Shown here: positions 34,953 to 43,051 of the stretch, in pieces
Layout: every line of letters begins with the position of its first letter
How positions within the stretch are numbered: position 1 is the stretch's first letter
Assembly (NCBI GenBank): GCA_018238545.1
Contig: JABCTC010000027.1
Coordinates: 1-46,807 of the forward strand
Direction: 5' to 3'
Length of the DNA stretch: 46,807 nucleotides
From: Candidatus Heimdallarchaeota archaeon
GTDB taxonomy: Archaea > Asgardarchaeota > Heimdallarchaeia > Heimdallarchaeales > Heimdallarchaeaceae
Made by a program: the position numbers and the translations under genes
The notes under the pieces: model-generated
What the model was told of the DNA's origin: nothing
What the model saw: the letters and a program-made list of their open reading frames with translations, nothing else
The model's database searches: none

Positions 34953-36137
34953 CTAGATTATTAGAGGCTCTAGTTCTCTCGGATATGGAGTAATTAAATC
35001 TGAACCATCTTCTGTTATGATAATTGTATCTGAATGACGAAATCCTCCAAACTTATACTCATAAATTCCAGGTTCACATGTAAAAACCATACCAGGTTGA
35101 ATTATCTCATCAACACCAATATCGAGGAATGGAGCTTCATGTCCTTCCATCCCAATTGCGTGTCCAGTGTGATGTTGAGTTAAATGTTTCATACCTGCTT
35201 CTTTGAACACATTTACAGATGCTTTGTCCACTTCACTGCAAGGGATTCCAGGTTTAAATGCTTCTAAAGCTGCATCTTGGGCTTTTTTCATGACATCAAA
35301 ATATCTTCTCTGTTTTTCAGAAGGAGCCCCAATAAACATAGTTCTCTCCAGCTCTGAAAGATATCCAGAAACATTAGCTGCTGCCCCTGTAACTAAGACA
35401 TCACCTTTTTTGAAAATTGCTTTTTCAATTACAGAATGTGGTATTGCAGACCATTCTCCTATCTGACCTCTGTATCCTGCATGAGCAGGGAGTAATCCTC
35501 GGGGGATGAAACCTTTCAAATCGTCCATCATCTGCTTTGATGCTTCAACACAAGCTTGAAGTGATACTTCTATCTCATTTTTACCCTCTTCAGTATATTT
35601 TTGTAGAAGTTGATGAGCTAAATCACCATATTTTGCAGAAACCCTTATCAGTCTAAGTTCTTCTTCATCCTTGATTTTTCTCATTTCTGGTATTAATGAG
35701 GAATGGATGTTATACGAAGTTTCTTTTGCTATCAAATCAGACAACAGAGGACCACTATACCCCCAATAAGCAGAGAATGTTGTTGATTCCATTCCAACTT
35801 TGTTGTCTAAAATCTTATGCTCTTTTAGGCTTTCAATAAACAGCTTTGCTGGGTGGGTCATATCAGGATATTCAAAATATAGTTCTCTTCCTACCCAAGG
35901 AATTTTCTCTATTAGATGTTCTTGTTCTAATCTGGGAACGAAAAACCATGGTTCATCATCATGAGGTAGAACAAATGCAATAGGTCGTTCAGTTGGGATA
36001 AAGTGGTATCCTGTTAAGTAATAAATTGATAATGGACTAAAGAAAATCATAGAACCTAGATCGGTGCTTTCTTGAAACTCATGTATCTTTTCAATCCTTC
36101 TAAGATGATTCTTTTTTGTTATAGCATAATTATTCAT
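34953..36137 (-). CDS. M24-family (Xaa-Pro peptidase/creatinase-like) protein with altered metal site
   Basis: The pita-bread fold of family M24 is clear: an N-terminal creatinase-like domain (FFSPLSIYYLTGYHFIP) and a C-terminal catalytic domain with GDVLVTGAAANVSGYLSELERT, HHTGHAIGMEGHE, FTCEPGIYEY and GGFRHSDTIIITEDG. Against aminopeptidase P, the first Asp ligand is missing, the second is Glu, and the final RIED glutamate is Ser; only the His and one Glu remain. Such changes occur in non-peptidase members (creatinase, DddP-like lyases, ectoine hydrolase), so peptidase activity is doubtful. The ATG at 36137 follows AAGGAAAG. It is the third gene of an operon with the UPF0216-like and zinc-ribbon genes. 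Confidence 0.82.
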   Translation of the reverse strand: MNNYAITKKNHLRRIEKIHEFQESTDLGSMIFFSPLSIYYLTGYHFIPTERPIAFVLPHDDEPWFFVPRLEQEHLIEKIPWVGRELYFEYPDMTHPAKLFIESLKEHKILDNKVGMESTTFSAYWGYSGPLLSDLIAKETSYNIHSSLIPEMRKIKDEEELRLIRVSAKYGDLAHQLLQKYTEEGKNEIEVSLQACVEASKQMMDDLKGFIPRGLLPAHAGYRGQIGEWSAIPHSVIEKAIFKKGDVLVTGAAANVSGYLSELERTMFIGAPSEKQRRYFDVMKKAQDAALEAFKPGIPCSEVDKASVNVFKEAGMKHLTQHHTGHAIGMEGHEAPFLDIGVDEIIQPGMVFTCEPGIYEYKFGGFRHSDTIIITEDGSDLITPYPRELEPLII

Positions 36138-36156
36138 GTGAATTCTTTCCTTTTTG

Positions 36157-36606
36157 TTATGCAAATCCTATTACTGTACTTGTTGGCAGTAATTTTCTAA
36201 GAGTAATAAGATCTGGTTTATATAAAAATGTTAAATGTTTCGGGAGGAGATTATCAATGAATTCAACCCATGTTCCTTTGAATTTATCTAACACTTTTAA
36301 AACTAAGAACTGATCAATCAACTCACCAGAGATAGCATAGGTACCCAGTCCAAGATCTCTTCGCCTAATTATCAGAAAGGGAAGAAGAACTTCATTTTCT
36401 TTCTTGGTGGGACAAATAGAGAGAAGCAAATCTATTTCTTTTTTGTTAATATGTAGTTGGCTATTATCCCTACTAACGTACACATTGTAACCTTTGTTAG
36501 CTAAACTTAAAGGAACTCTTTTCTTAGGCAGATGTAAGTTAATTGAATCTATTTCATGTTTTAGGAAATTGCTTAATTTGTCGTCAAATCCCAAATATTT
36601 CACCAA
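36157..36606 (-). CDS. UPF0216-like (DUF61) archaeal protein
   Basis: The size and motifs match the archaeal UPF0216/DUF61 family as I remember it: EIDSINLHLPKKRVPLSLA near the N-terminus, YVSRDNSQLHINKKEIDLLL, LLPFLIIRRRDLGLGTYAISG, and a C-terminal helical end. The family has no established biochemical role. It starts right after the zinc-ribbon gene's TGA (TTG or the next GTG codon) and is followed 19 bases later by the M24 gene, so it is mid-operon. Family assignment is by memory of motifs. Confidence 0.7.
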   Translation of the reverse strand: MVKYLGFDDKLSNFLKHEIDSINLHLPKKRVPLSLANKGYNVYVSRDNSQLHINKKEIDLLLSICPTKKENEVLLPFLIIRRRDLGLGTYAISGELIDQFLVLKVLDKFKGTWVEFIDNLLPKHLTFLYKPDLITLRKLLPTSTVIGFA

Positions 36607-37401
36607 TCAATTTCCTGAGTACGTTTTGGGGAAAAAGATTTTATCAATATTATAGTAAATCAAATGTGTTCCAATCAAAAATGGAATGAATAGTGTTATA
36701 ATATTGAATATGATGAAGATGAAAACTGCTCCGACAAGATAGACAAAATATAGATCTACGATGTTGAACCCAAAGATGAATACTGTGGCGATTACTAGGT
36801 TTACTAGGATGTCAAGGAAAATAGCATAAATCAGCCAAATGACTATTTCCTTTTTCTTTAGTGTGAATTTCTTAATTGATTTTCCTAGGATATAACCAAT
36901 AATAATTGCAAAAGGAACACCAAGTATTACTGAAGATCCTTTTATGAAAAGGATGGAGGATAGGTTAGCAGGAACATTCAATGATAGAGCTATATTTGGA
37001 TCTGTTGGATCATATGATGCTAGCGCTACAAGAAGATTCAATAGATAATGAAGTATTGACACTGCTATGAAAATCAGTGTCATATAGAGAAATTTCATGC
37101 CAGAGGAGTACTCTTTCAATTGTGTTGGTTCTGTTTTCTCTTTTTTCTTTGAATCCTTTTTCTTATCTGTAACTTCTGCATCTGGTATTTCCGGCATTGC
37201 AGGCATTGCTGGGTAATCAGAAGTGCTTTCCTTTTCAACTACACGAGGTGGTGCTCCAGGTACTGACACACTTGGATCATCTGCATGTTCTTTAAACACT
37301 TCAGCATTTTCATCTATATCTGTATCACAGAAGACACATTTAGTAGTGCCAGCGATATTAAGATTACCACAATTTGTGCAACGGACAAAATCTTCACTCA
37401 T
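36607..37401 (-). CDS. Zinc-ribbon membrane protein
   Basis: Residues 8-24 form a short zinc ribbon (CTNCG, then CVFCD). Next is a Pro/Glu/Lys-rich linker with a PAMPAMPEIPDAE stretch. About five hydrophobic helices occupy residues 100-255, with a cytoplasmic basic loop (IKKFTLKKKE). No family is recognised; similar zinc-ribbon membrane proteins of unknown role are frequent in archaea. The ribbon probably faces the cytoplasm. It heads the operon with the UPF0216-like and M24 genes. An A/T-rich TATA-like element lies near 37422-37433. Confidence 0.65.
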   Translation of the reverse strand: MSEDFVRCTNCGNLNIAGTTKCVFCDTDIDENAEVFKEHADDPSVSVPGAPPRVVEKESTSDYPAMPAMPEIPDAEVTDKKKDSKKKEKTEPTQLKEYSSGMKFLYMTLIFIAVSILHYLLNLLVALASYDPTDPNIALSLNVPANLSSILFIKGSSVILGVPFAIIIGYILGKSIKKFTLKKKEIVIWLIYAIFLDILVNLVIATVFIFGFNIVDLYFVYLVGAVFIFIIFNIITLFIPFLIGTHLIYYNIDKIFFPKTYSGN

Positions 37402-37445
37402 TAATATATAATTAAACTAATGAATTAAAAAAGTATCTAAAATTC

Positions 37446-38618
37446 TCAATGATTTACTTTATACTTCTTAGAATCATCTATCAGTTTTTGGAATAGTTTT
37501 TCTTGTTTCTTTGGAAGAGGCATTTTATCTTTCAATTGTGTTAAGAGTTCTTTTTCATTCTCGGATAATTTACCAGGGATAGCATAATGAACAATAATCA
37601 GAAAGTCCCCATAGTTAATGCCGTACTGCGTTTTTCTTTGAATGCCTTTTCGACTAAGACGCAAGACGTTGCCCTCTTTTGTTTTCTTTGGTATTTTCAC
37701 TTTTTCCGGACCATAAGGAGTAGGGACTATCATATCGCCACCTAAAACAGCAATTGGATAGGGGATAGATAGTTCAACTATTATGTTATCATTTTGTCTT
37801 TTATAGAAGAGATGAGAGTCTACTATCAATCGGAAATAAAGATCCCCTCTAGGTCCACCCAAACGACCTTTTTCGCCTTTTCCTCGTACTCTTAATCGAA
37901 AACCAGTGTCTACACCAGGAGGAATATCCAATTTAATCCTCTCATCTTCCCTTGAATCTCCGGTACCTCTGCATGTTTTGCAAGGTTTTGATATGACCTC
38001 TCCGCCACCATTGCATCGTCTGCATGTTTGTTGAGTACTAAATGTGCCAAATGCTGTTCTTTGACTAACCATCACTATACCTGCACCTTTACACTCAGGA
38101 CAAGTTTCAGGAGATGCACCCTTTTCTGCTCCAATTCCACTGCAATCTGGACAAGGTTTCTTAATTGGCACATCAATAATCTTCTTAGTACCATAAATTG
38201 CATCCTCAAAAGAAATTCCATAATTCATCAGCAAGTCCGAACCCTTTTGCGGACCAGATGGGCGCCTAGCTCTTCTTCTCCCGAAAAGACTACTGAATAT
38301 ATCATCTCCTGAAAAATCGTTTTGAAAGATAGAATTGAAAATATCCATAACCGAAGAAAAATCACCGGAATTAACATTTGAAAAACGAGATTCTACACCA
38401 CTAAAACCAAATCTATCGTAAGCAGACCTTTTTTCAGAATCAGCTAATATCTCATAAGCTTCAGAGGCTTCTTTAAATTTATTAGCTGCTTCTGGATCAT
38501 CTGGATTACGGTCAGGATGATACTGCATTGCTTTCTTTCTGAAAGACTTTTTAATGTCGGCTTCTGTTGCATCTTTCGAGACATCTAGAACCTCATAATA
38601 ATCTCGCTTTTCTGACAT
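37446..38618 (-). CDS. dnaJ: Chaperone DnaJ (type I Hsp40)
   Basis: This is a complete class A Hsp40. The J domain spans residues 6-70 with HPD at 34-36. A Gly/Phe/Ser-rich linker follows, then four CxxCxGxG-type zinc-finger repeats (CPDCSGIG, CPECKGAG, CRRCNGGG, CKTCRGTG) and the C-terminal substrate-binding domains (PPGVDTGFRLRVRGKGEKG). It delivers unfolded clients to DnaK and stimulates its ATPase. It lies 89 bases downstream of dnaK on the same strand, so they are probably co-transcribed. Length and domain order are normal. Confidence 0.96.
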   Translation of the reverse strand: MSEKRDYYEVLDVSKDATEADIKKSFRKKAMQYHPDRNPDDPEAANKFKEASEAYEILADSEKRSAYDRFGFSGVESRFSNVNSGDFSSVMDIFNSIFQNDFSGDDIFSSLFGRRRARRPSGPQKGSDLLMNYGISFEDAIYGTKKIIDVPIKKPCPDCSGIGAEKGASPETCPECKGAGIVMVSQRTAFGTFSTQQTCRRCNGGGEVISKPCKTCRGTGDSREDERIKLDIPPGVDTGFRLRVRGKGEKGRLGGPRGDLYFRLIVDSHLFYKRQNDNIIVELSIPYPIAVLGGDMIVPTPYGPEKVKIPKKTKEGNVLRLSRKGIQRKTQYGINYGDFLIIVHYAIPGKLSENEKELLTQLKDKMPLPKKQEKLFQKLIDDSKKYKVNH

Positions 38619-38707
38619 TGTGATTCATCTATTATTTTATGGATATAAAAACAAGAAAGAAAGAAGTAATAAAAATATTATCGGTTAAAGAGAAGTTAGA
38701 ATTTTAT

Positions 38708-40603
38708 CTAATCTTCATCTTCAACTGGTTCATAATCAACATCTATTACTTGTTCTTCATCAATGTCAGGCTGTTGAGGAGCGCCTGGTGTAGGTCCATC
38801 TCCTGCTGGAGTAAATGGATCCTGACCAGGTTGAGGGCCTCCAGGTGCTTGACCTGTTTCAGCATATATTCTTTGAGCTACTTTGGAAATCTCTTGCATA
38901 AGGTCTTCAGTTTTATTCTTCAACTTTTCAATGTCATCCTTTTCCATTTCTTTCTTAAGAACCTCAACTTTCTCGTCCATTGCCTTCTTTTCGTCTTCAG
39001 TTACTTTGTCTTCTAAATCTTTGAGAGTTTTCTCAGCTGTATAGATAGCTTGTTCTGCTGTATTTCTTGTTTCAACAGCAGTTTTTCTCTTCTCATCTTC
39101 TTCTTTATACTTCTCTGCATCTACTCTCATTTTTTCTATCTCGTCTTCAGAAAGACTTGATGATTGAATTACGATACTTTGTTCCTTTCCAGTTCCTAGA
39201 TCTTTTGCTGAAACTTGGAGAATACCATTAGCATCCATATCGAAAGCTACTTCGATTTGTGGAATACCTCTTGGAGCTGGAGGAATACCTACTAACTGGA
39301 ATCTTCCAAGTGTTATATTGTCAGGAGCCATTTTTCTTTCTCCTTGTAGAACATGTATTTCTACGGAAGTTTGCATATCAGCGGCAGTCGAGAAAACGTT
39401 CTTTTTGGTTACAGGAATAGTAGTATTTCTTTCTATAAGAGGGGTCATAATCGAACCTAGTGTTTCTAATCCCAAAGTAAGGGGTGTAACATCTAGAAGA
39501 AGAATATCTTTAACTTCACCAGCAAGAACAGCAGCTTGGACAGCTGCTCCCAGTGCAACAACTTCTTCAGGAGCTACGCCTTTGTACGGTTCTTTGTTGA
39601 AAATCTCTTTAGTCATATCTCTGATCATGGGCATTCGTGTTGCACCACCAACCAAAATAATCTTGTCTAAATCATTAGCCTTCTTACCTGAATCTTTCAT
39701 TGCCTGCTTGGTAGGTCCTACGCATTTTTTAACAAGGTCTCTTGTAATATCCTCAAATTTTGCTCTTGAAAGCTCTAAATCAAGATGTTTAGGTCCAGAA
39801 GCATCAGCTGTAACATAAGGTAAACTTATTCTTGTTTTCAATTTTGATGTTAGTTCGATTTTAGCTTCTTCTGCTGCATCTTTTAATCTCTGCATAACTT
39901 TTGCATCTTTTGTAAGATCAATTCCTTCTTTTTTCTTGAATTCATCTACAATCCAATCGATTATTCTTTGATCCCAGTCATCTCCACCTAGTAAGTTATT
40001 ACCACTAGTTGCAATTACTTTGAATAAACCATCATCAAGTTCTAATATTGAAACATCAAAGGTTCCTCCACCAAGATCAAACACTAACACTCTTTCTGTG
40101 CCCTCCTTTTCTAAACCATAAGCTAATGCACTAGCAGTTGGTTCGTTAACAATTCTCAAAACCTCTAATCTTGCAATTTCTCCTGCATTCTTTGTAGCGG
40201 TTCTTTGCGCGTCAGAAAAGTATGCTGGTACAGTAATAACAGCTTTGTTAATCTTCTCTCCTAAATATGCCTCTGCATCCTCGACCATTTTTGTTAAAAT
40301 CATTGCAGAAATCTCTTCGGGTCTGTATTCTTTTCCGTCTAGAGAAAATCTATAATCTGTACCCATCTTTCTCTTGATACTTCTAATTGTTCGGTCATGC
40401 ATTGCAATTGATTGCCTTTTTGCTTGAATCCCTACAGTTCTTGTACCATCTTCATTGATTGTAACAACACTAGGTGTTAATCGTCCACCTTCTAAGTTTG
40501 GTATGATTTCTGGTTTTCCAGCAACCATATGTGCAATACCAGAGTTGGTTGTACCTAGATCTATCCCAACAACTAACTCTTTCTTTGTTTTTTCTTTACT
40601 CAA
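38708..40603 (-). CDS. dnaK: Chaperone DnaK (Hsp70)
   Basis: This is a full-length Hsp70. The ATPase domain carries [50 protein letters not shown] and [10 protein letters not shown]; the beta substrate-binding domain has [14 protein letters not shown]; then a helical lid and a Gly/Pro/Gln-rich tail ending in acidic residues. It refolds or holds client proteins with DnaJ, at the expense of ATP. A GTG at 40612 is also in frame, but the TTG at 40603 has GGTGAT correctly spaced upstream, so I use it. A TATA box at 40689-40698 predicts a leader of about 60 bases, longer than most here. No grpE is in the window. Confidence 0.96.
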   Translation of the reverse strand: MSKEKTKKELVVGIDLGTTNSGIAHMVAGKPEIIPNLEGGRLTPSVVTINEDGTRTVGIQAKRQSIAMHDRTIRSIKRKMGTDYRFSLDGKEYRPEEISAMILTKMVEDAEAYLGEKINKAVITVPAYFSDAQRTATKNAGEIARLEVLRIVNEPTASALAYGLEKEGTERVLVFDLGGGTFDVSILELDDGLFKVIATSGNNLLGGDDWDQRIIDWIVDEFKKKEGIDLTKDAKVMQRLKDAAEEAKIELTSKLKTRISLPYVTADASGPKHLDLELSRAKFEDITRDLVKKCVGPTKQAMKDSGKKANDLDKIILVGGATRMPMIRDMTKEIFNKEPYKGVAPEEVVALGAAVQAAVLAGEVKDILLLDVTPLTLGLETLGSIMTPLIERNTTIPVTKKNVFSTAADMQTSVEIHVLQGERKMAPDNITLGRFQLVGIPPAPRGIPQIEVAFDMDANGILQVSAKDLGTGKEQSIVIQSSSLSEDEIEKMRVDAEKYKEEDEKRKTAVETRNTAEQAIYTAEKTLKDLEDKVTEDEKKAMDEKVEVLKKEMEKDDIEKLKNKTEDLMQEISKVAQRIYAETGQAPGGPQPGQDPFTPAGDGPTPGAPQQPDIDEEQVIDVDYEPVEDED

Positions 40604-40777
40604 ATCTATCACCGTTAAATAAGCATTATAGTAACAAAATGAAACTCATTTTCAGAATGAAACTTCTATTCGAAATCGCAGTTCGCTGATATATAAATGT
40701 TGGCATTAATAAAAAAATATTAAGAGAAGAAAGAGGGAGGAAACGTAAGGATAAAAAGAAGAGGAGGAGACCTAATT

Positions 40778-41800
40778 TTAGGTTTTGACTGGCTTTTTTT
40801 GTGTTCTTCCTTTTCTTCTTGTACGTTTTGGTTTTGTATAGTAGGGAGACTTGTTCAGCAGGATTTTTCTAGCGATTGGTTTGACTAGTGAGATTAAGAA
40901 TCTTCTAAATCGGATTTTCTTTTTGAAAACTTTAAGAAAATCATCAAATGTATAGTGCTGGAAATTTAGTAATTCTTGAGCATCCTTAGTGTACATCCAA
41001 TCGCAGTGATAATAATCATCCTCAGTTCTAACTTGTTTAAATGCTGATTCAGGCAGCATATCTATTCCTAAGGCGTTCAACATCTTTGAAACATATTCTC
41101 GTTGGTACAATTGATTACTTTTACCTCCACCAATAAACAGTGTTTTGCCTACAATATCTGCAGATAAAGCATTAACACAAGCTAAAGCTGCATCTCGAGA
41201 ATCGACTATCTCTATCCGTTGTTCTAGAGGGATATCATACATGATGTCAGGAACATTCCAAGTCAGTTCAAAAGGAGTAACTGCGGCAAATCTAAGAATA
41301 ACCCAAGGCAACTTACTATTCCAAAATTTCATTTCCATTTCTATTTTATGTTTGGCATAGTTATCATAATTTAGTGGATCTAATGGATCATCAACAATTA
41401 ATGGAGGTTCATATTTCATTCTATTTCCATGGACTGCTACCGAAGATATGAAAATGAATCTTGGAGGTTTTGGACAGTTTTCTGCAGCCCGAAGTAAATT
41501 TGTAGACCCTGTAACATTTACTGCATATGCTAACTCAGGATAATCATACGCCAAAGGAGGAATAATTGCAGCTAGATGGATAATATAATCTACATCTTTA
41601 ACTAATCTATGTGTTATATCAGGATCTCTAATATCTCCCCAAACAACTTCATAATTCCCCAATTTTCTAAGTTTTAATTCAGTGTTCACATTTCGTGTTG
41701 TTCTTATATCAAAACATCGCACCGTATATTCTTTTTTTAACAAGACCTCAAGAGTTCTCTGACCAACATTGCCAAATGCACCCGTTAATAATACTCTCAT
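40778..41800 (-). CDS. NAD-dependent epimerase/dehydratase family protein (extended SDR)
   Basis: The N-terminus MRVLLTGAFGNVGQ is the extended-SDR Rossmann motif. WGDIRDPD and YIIHLAAIIPP follow, then FISSVAVHG with the catalytic Ser region and the YxxxK motif in NYAKHK. The C-terminal 45 residues are strongly basic (KPKRTRRKGRTQKK), unusual for sugar epimerases and suggestive of nucleic-acid or membrane contact. Substrate unknown, probably a nucleotide sugar or related compound. I start at the ATG at 41800, directly before the Rossmann strand; a TTG at 41854 would also fit the TATA box at 41893-41901 with a short leader. Confidence 0.82.
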   Translation of the reverse strand: MRVLLTGAFGNVGQRTLEVLLKKEYTVRCFDIRTTRNVNTELKLRKLGNYEVVWGDIRDPDITHRLVKDVDYIIHLAAIIPPLAYDYPELAYAVNVTGSTNLLRAAENCPKPPRFIFISSVAVHGNRMKYEPPLIVDDPLDPLNYDNYAKHKIEMEMKFWNSKLPWVILRFAAVTPFELTWNVPDIMYDIPLEQRIEIVDSRDAALACVNALSADIVGKTLFIGGGKSNQLYQREYVSKMLNALGIDMLPESAFKQVRTEDDYYHCDWMYTKDAQELLNFQHYTFDDFLKVFKKKIRFRRFLISLVKPIARKILLNKSPYYTKPKRTRRKGRTQKKPVKT

Positions 41801-41981
41801 GAGTCTATTAGTGCCTTTAACCGATAAGTCAAATTGCTTGCAACGATTCGACAAGAGTAATTCGGTTTTTTTAGAATTATCTCGTAGAAAAACTTATATA
41901 GTCACCAAATGACCTCAAAAAGCCCCCAAATACAGACAGAATGAGGGTCTGGAATGGATAAAGAGATTTACCAGATAAAAG

Positions 41982-42007
41982 AGTAATTATATGGTTTTGG
42001 AATTACT
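41982..42007 (-). terminator. Hairpin downstream of the PhzF-like gene
   Basis: Perfect 7-bp inverted repeat, AGTAATT (41982-41988) and AATTACT (42001-42007). On the minus strand it is followed by CTTTTAT, a plausible weak terminator for the gene ending at 42061. Confidence 0.35.
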
Positions 42008-42060
42008 AAGAAGAAATTAAACGAAAGAAGGTTTTTGAAGTATATCAGGTGATAGAAAAA

Positions 42061-42918
42061 TTATACAATAAATTCTCCTTTCACGACAAGTATAGATTTT
42101 CCAATTAGTTCCACACGATTGTTTTCTAAAATTTTCACGATTATTTCTCCTCCTCTTTTAGATATTTGGTAACCTTTCATTTCTTTTTTGCCAAGTTTCT
42201 TTGCCCAGTATGGTGCTAAGATTGTATGAGCTGATCCTGTAACTGGATCTTCGTTTATACCAACCCATGGAGCAAAAAATCTTGAGATGAAGTCATAGTT
42301 TTCTCCACCTCTCGCTGTTACAATTACTCCACGTATTTCAAAGCTAAGAGACAAGTTTTTTAGTTTCTCAAAATCTGGTTTTAGACCAGAAATGATTTCT
42401 TTTGAATCTACTTCAATTAGCATATCTGTAACGCCTTTGGAATAAGCAAAAACTTCAGCTGTTTTTACACCTAAAGCATCGAGTAGTGTGGGAAGCGGTT
42501 CGGTAATTTCAGGTTCATTCATAGGGAAATTCAGTATAGCTCCATCTTCAGTCTTTGATGCCATTAACTCGCCACTTAATGTTTCGTAAATTACAGAGTT
42601 GGAATCTATTTTAAGTATGTGAAACAACAAATGTGAAGTAGCAAGAGTTGCATGGCCACATAAATTTACTTCAACTTGAGGAGTAAACCAACGTAAACGA
42701 AATCTATTCAATTTCTTGATTTCATCGACATTGGGAACGTAAAGAAAAGCGGTCTCTGAAAGGTTCATCTCTGCAGCAATTTTCTGCAAAGTTATATCAG
42801 GATAAGTTTCTGAGATTAAACAAATCGCTGCAGGATTCCCCCTAAAAGGTTCATCAGTAAATGCATCAATCTGATATATAGGAATAGCATTTGCTTTTTT
42901 TATCTTTTCCACCTTCAA
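42061..42918 (-). CDS. PhzF-family isomerase-like protein
   Basis: Typical PhzF fold with its duplicated motifs: YQIDAFTDEPFRGNPAAICLI near the N-terminus, the catalytic Glu in MNLSETAFLY, RWFTPQVEVNLCGHATLA, and GINEDPVTGSAHTILAPYW in the second half. PhzF enzymes isomerise or epimerise small metabolites in the cytoplasm. In organisms without phenazine genes, as here, the true substrate is unknown. The start is uncertain: the longest frame opens with TTG at 42918 next to a GGTGG, and no ATG is near. It is divergent from the subtilase gene. Confidence 0.85.
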   Translation of the reverse strand: MKVEKIKKANAIPIYQIDAFTDEPFRGNPAAICLISETYPDITLQKIAAEMNLSETAFLYVPNVDEIKKLNRFRLRWFTPQVEVNLCGHATLATSHLLFHILKIDSNSVIYETLSGELMASKTEDGAILNFPMNEPEITEPLPTLLDALGVKTAEVFAYSKGVTDMLIEVDSKEIISGLKPDFEKLKNLSLSFEIRGVIVTARGGENYDFISRFFAPWVGINEDPVTGSAHTILAPYWAKKLGKKEMKGYQISKRGGEIIVKILENNRVELIGKSILVVKGEFIV

Positions 42919-43021
42919 GAAGACATTATATCTATTCTTACTTTATCCTAAATCCATATTAAGTATTTTTGTAAGGATTTGGAAGTTATCTCTTTTTCTT
43001 GATTTTATATATTGGCAAAAA

Positions 43022-43029
43022 TTTATGAA
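43022..43029 (+). promoter_or_regulatory. TATA box for the first subtilase gene
   Basis: TTTATGAA is centred 26-27 bases before the ATG at 43052, predicting a leaderless mRNA. Nearly the same element at the same distance precedes the second subtilase. Confidence 0.55.
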
Positions 43030-43051
43030 TAAGATTAACTAAAGTCAGAAT

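Noticed and set aside
39318..39818. Plus-strand 166-codon open frame opposite dnaK
   Set aside because: Antisense shadow of a strongly conserved gene; composition is not that of a real protein.
41933..41951. CAGAC/GTCTG hairpin upstream of the epimerase gene
   Set aside because: Only five base pairs and no adjoining signal; likely chance.
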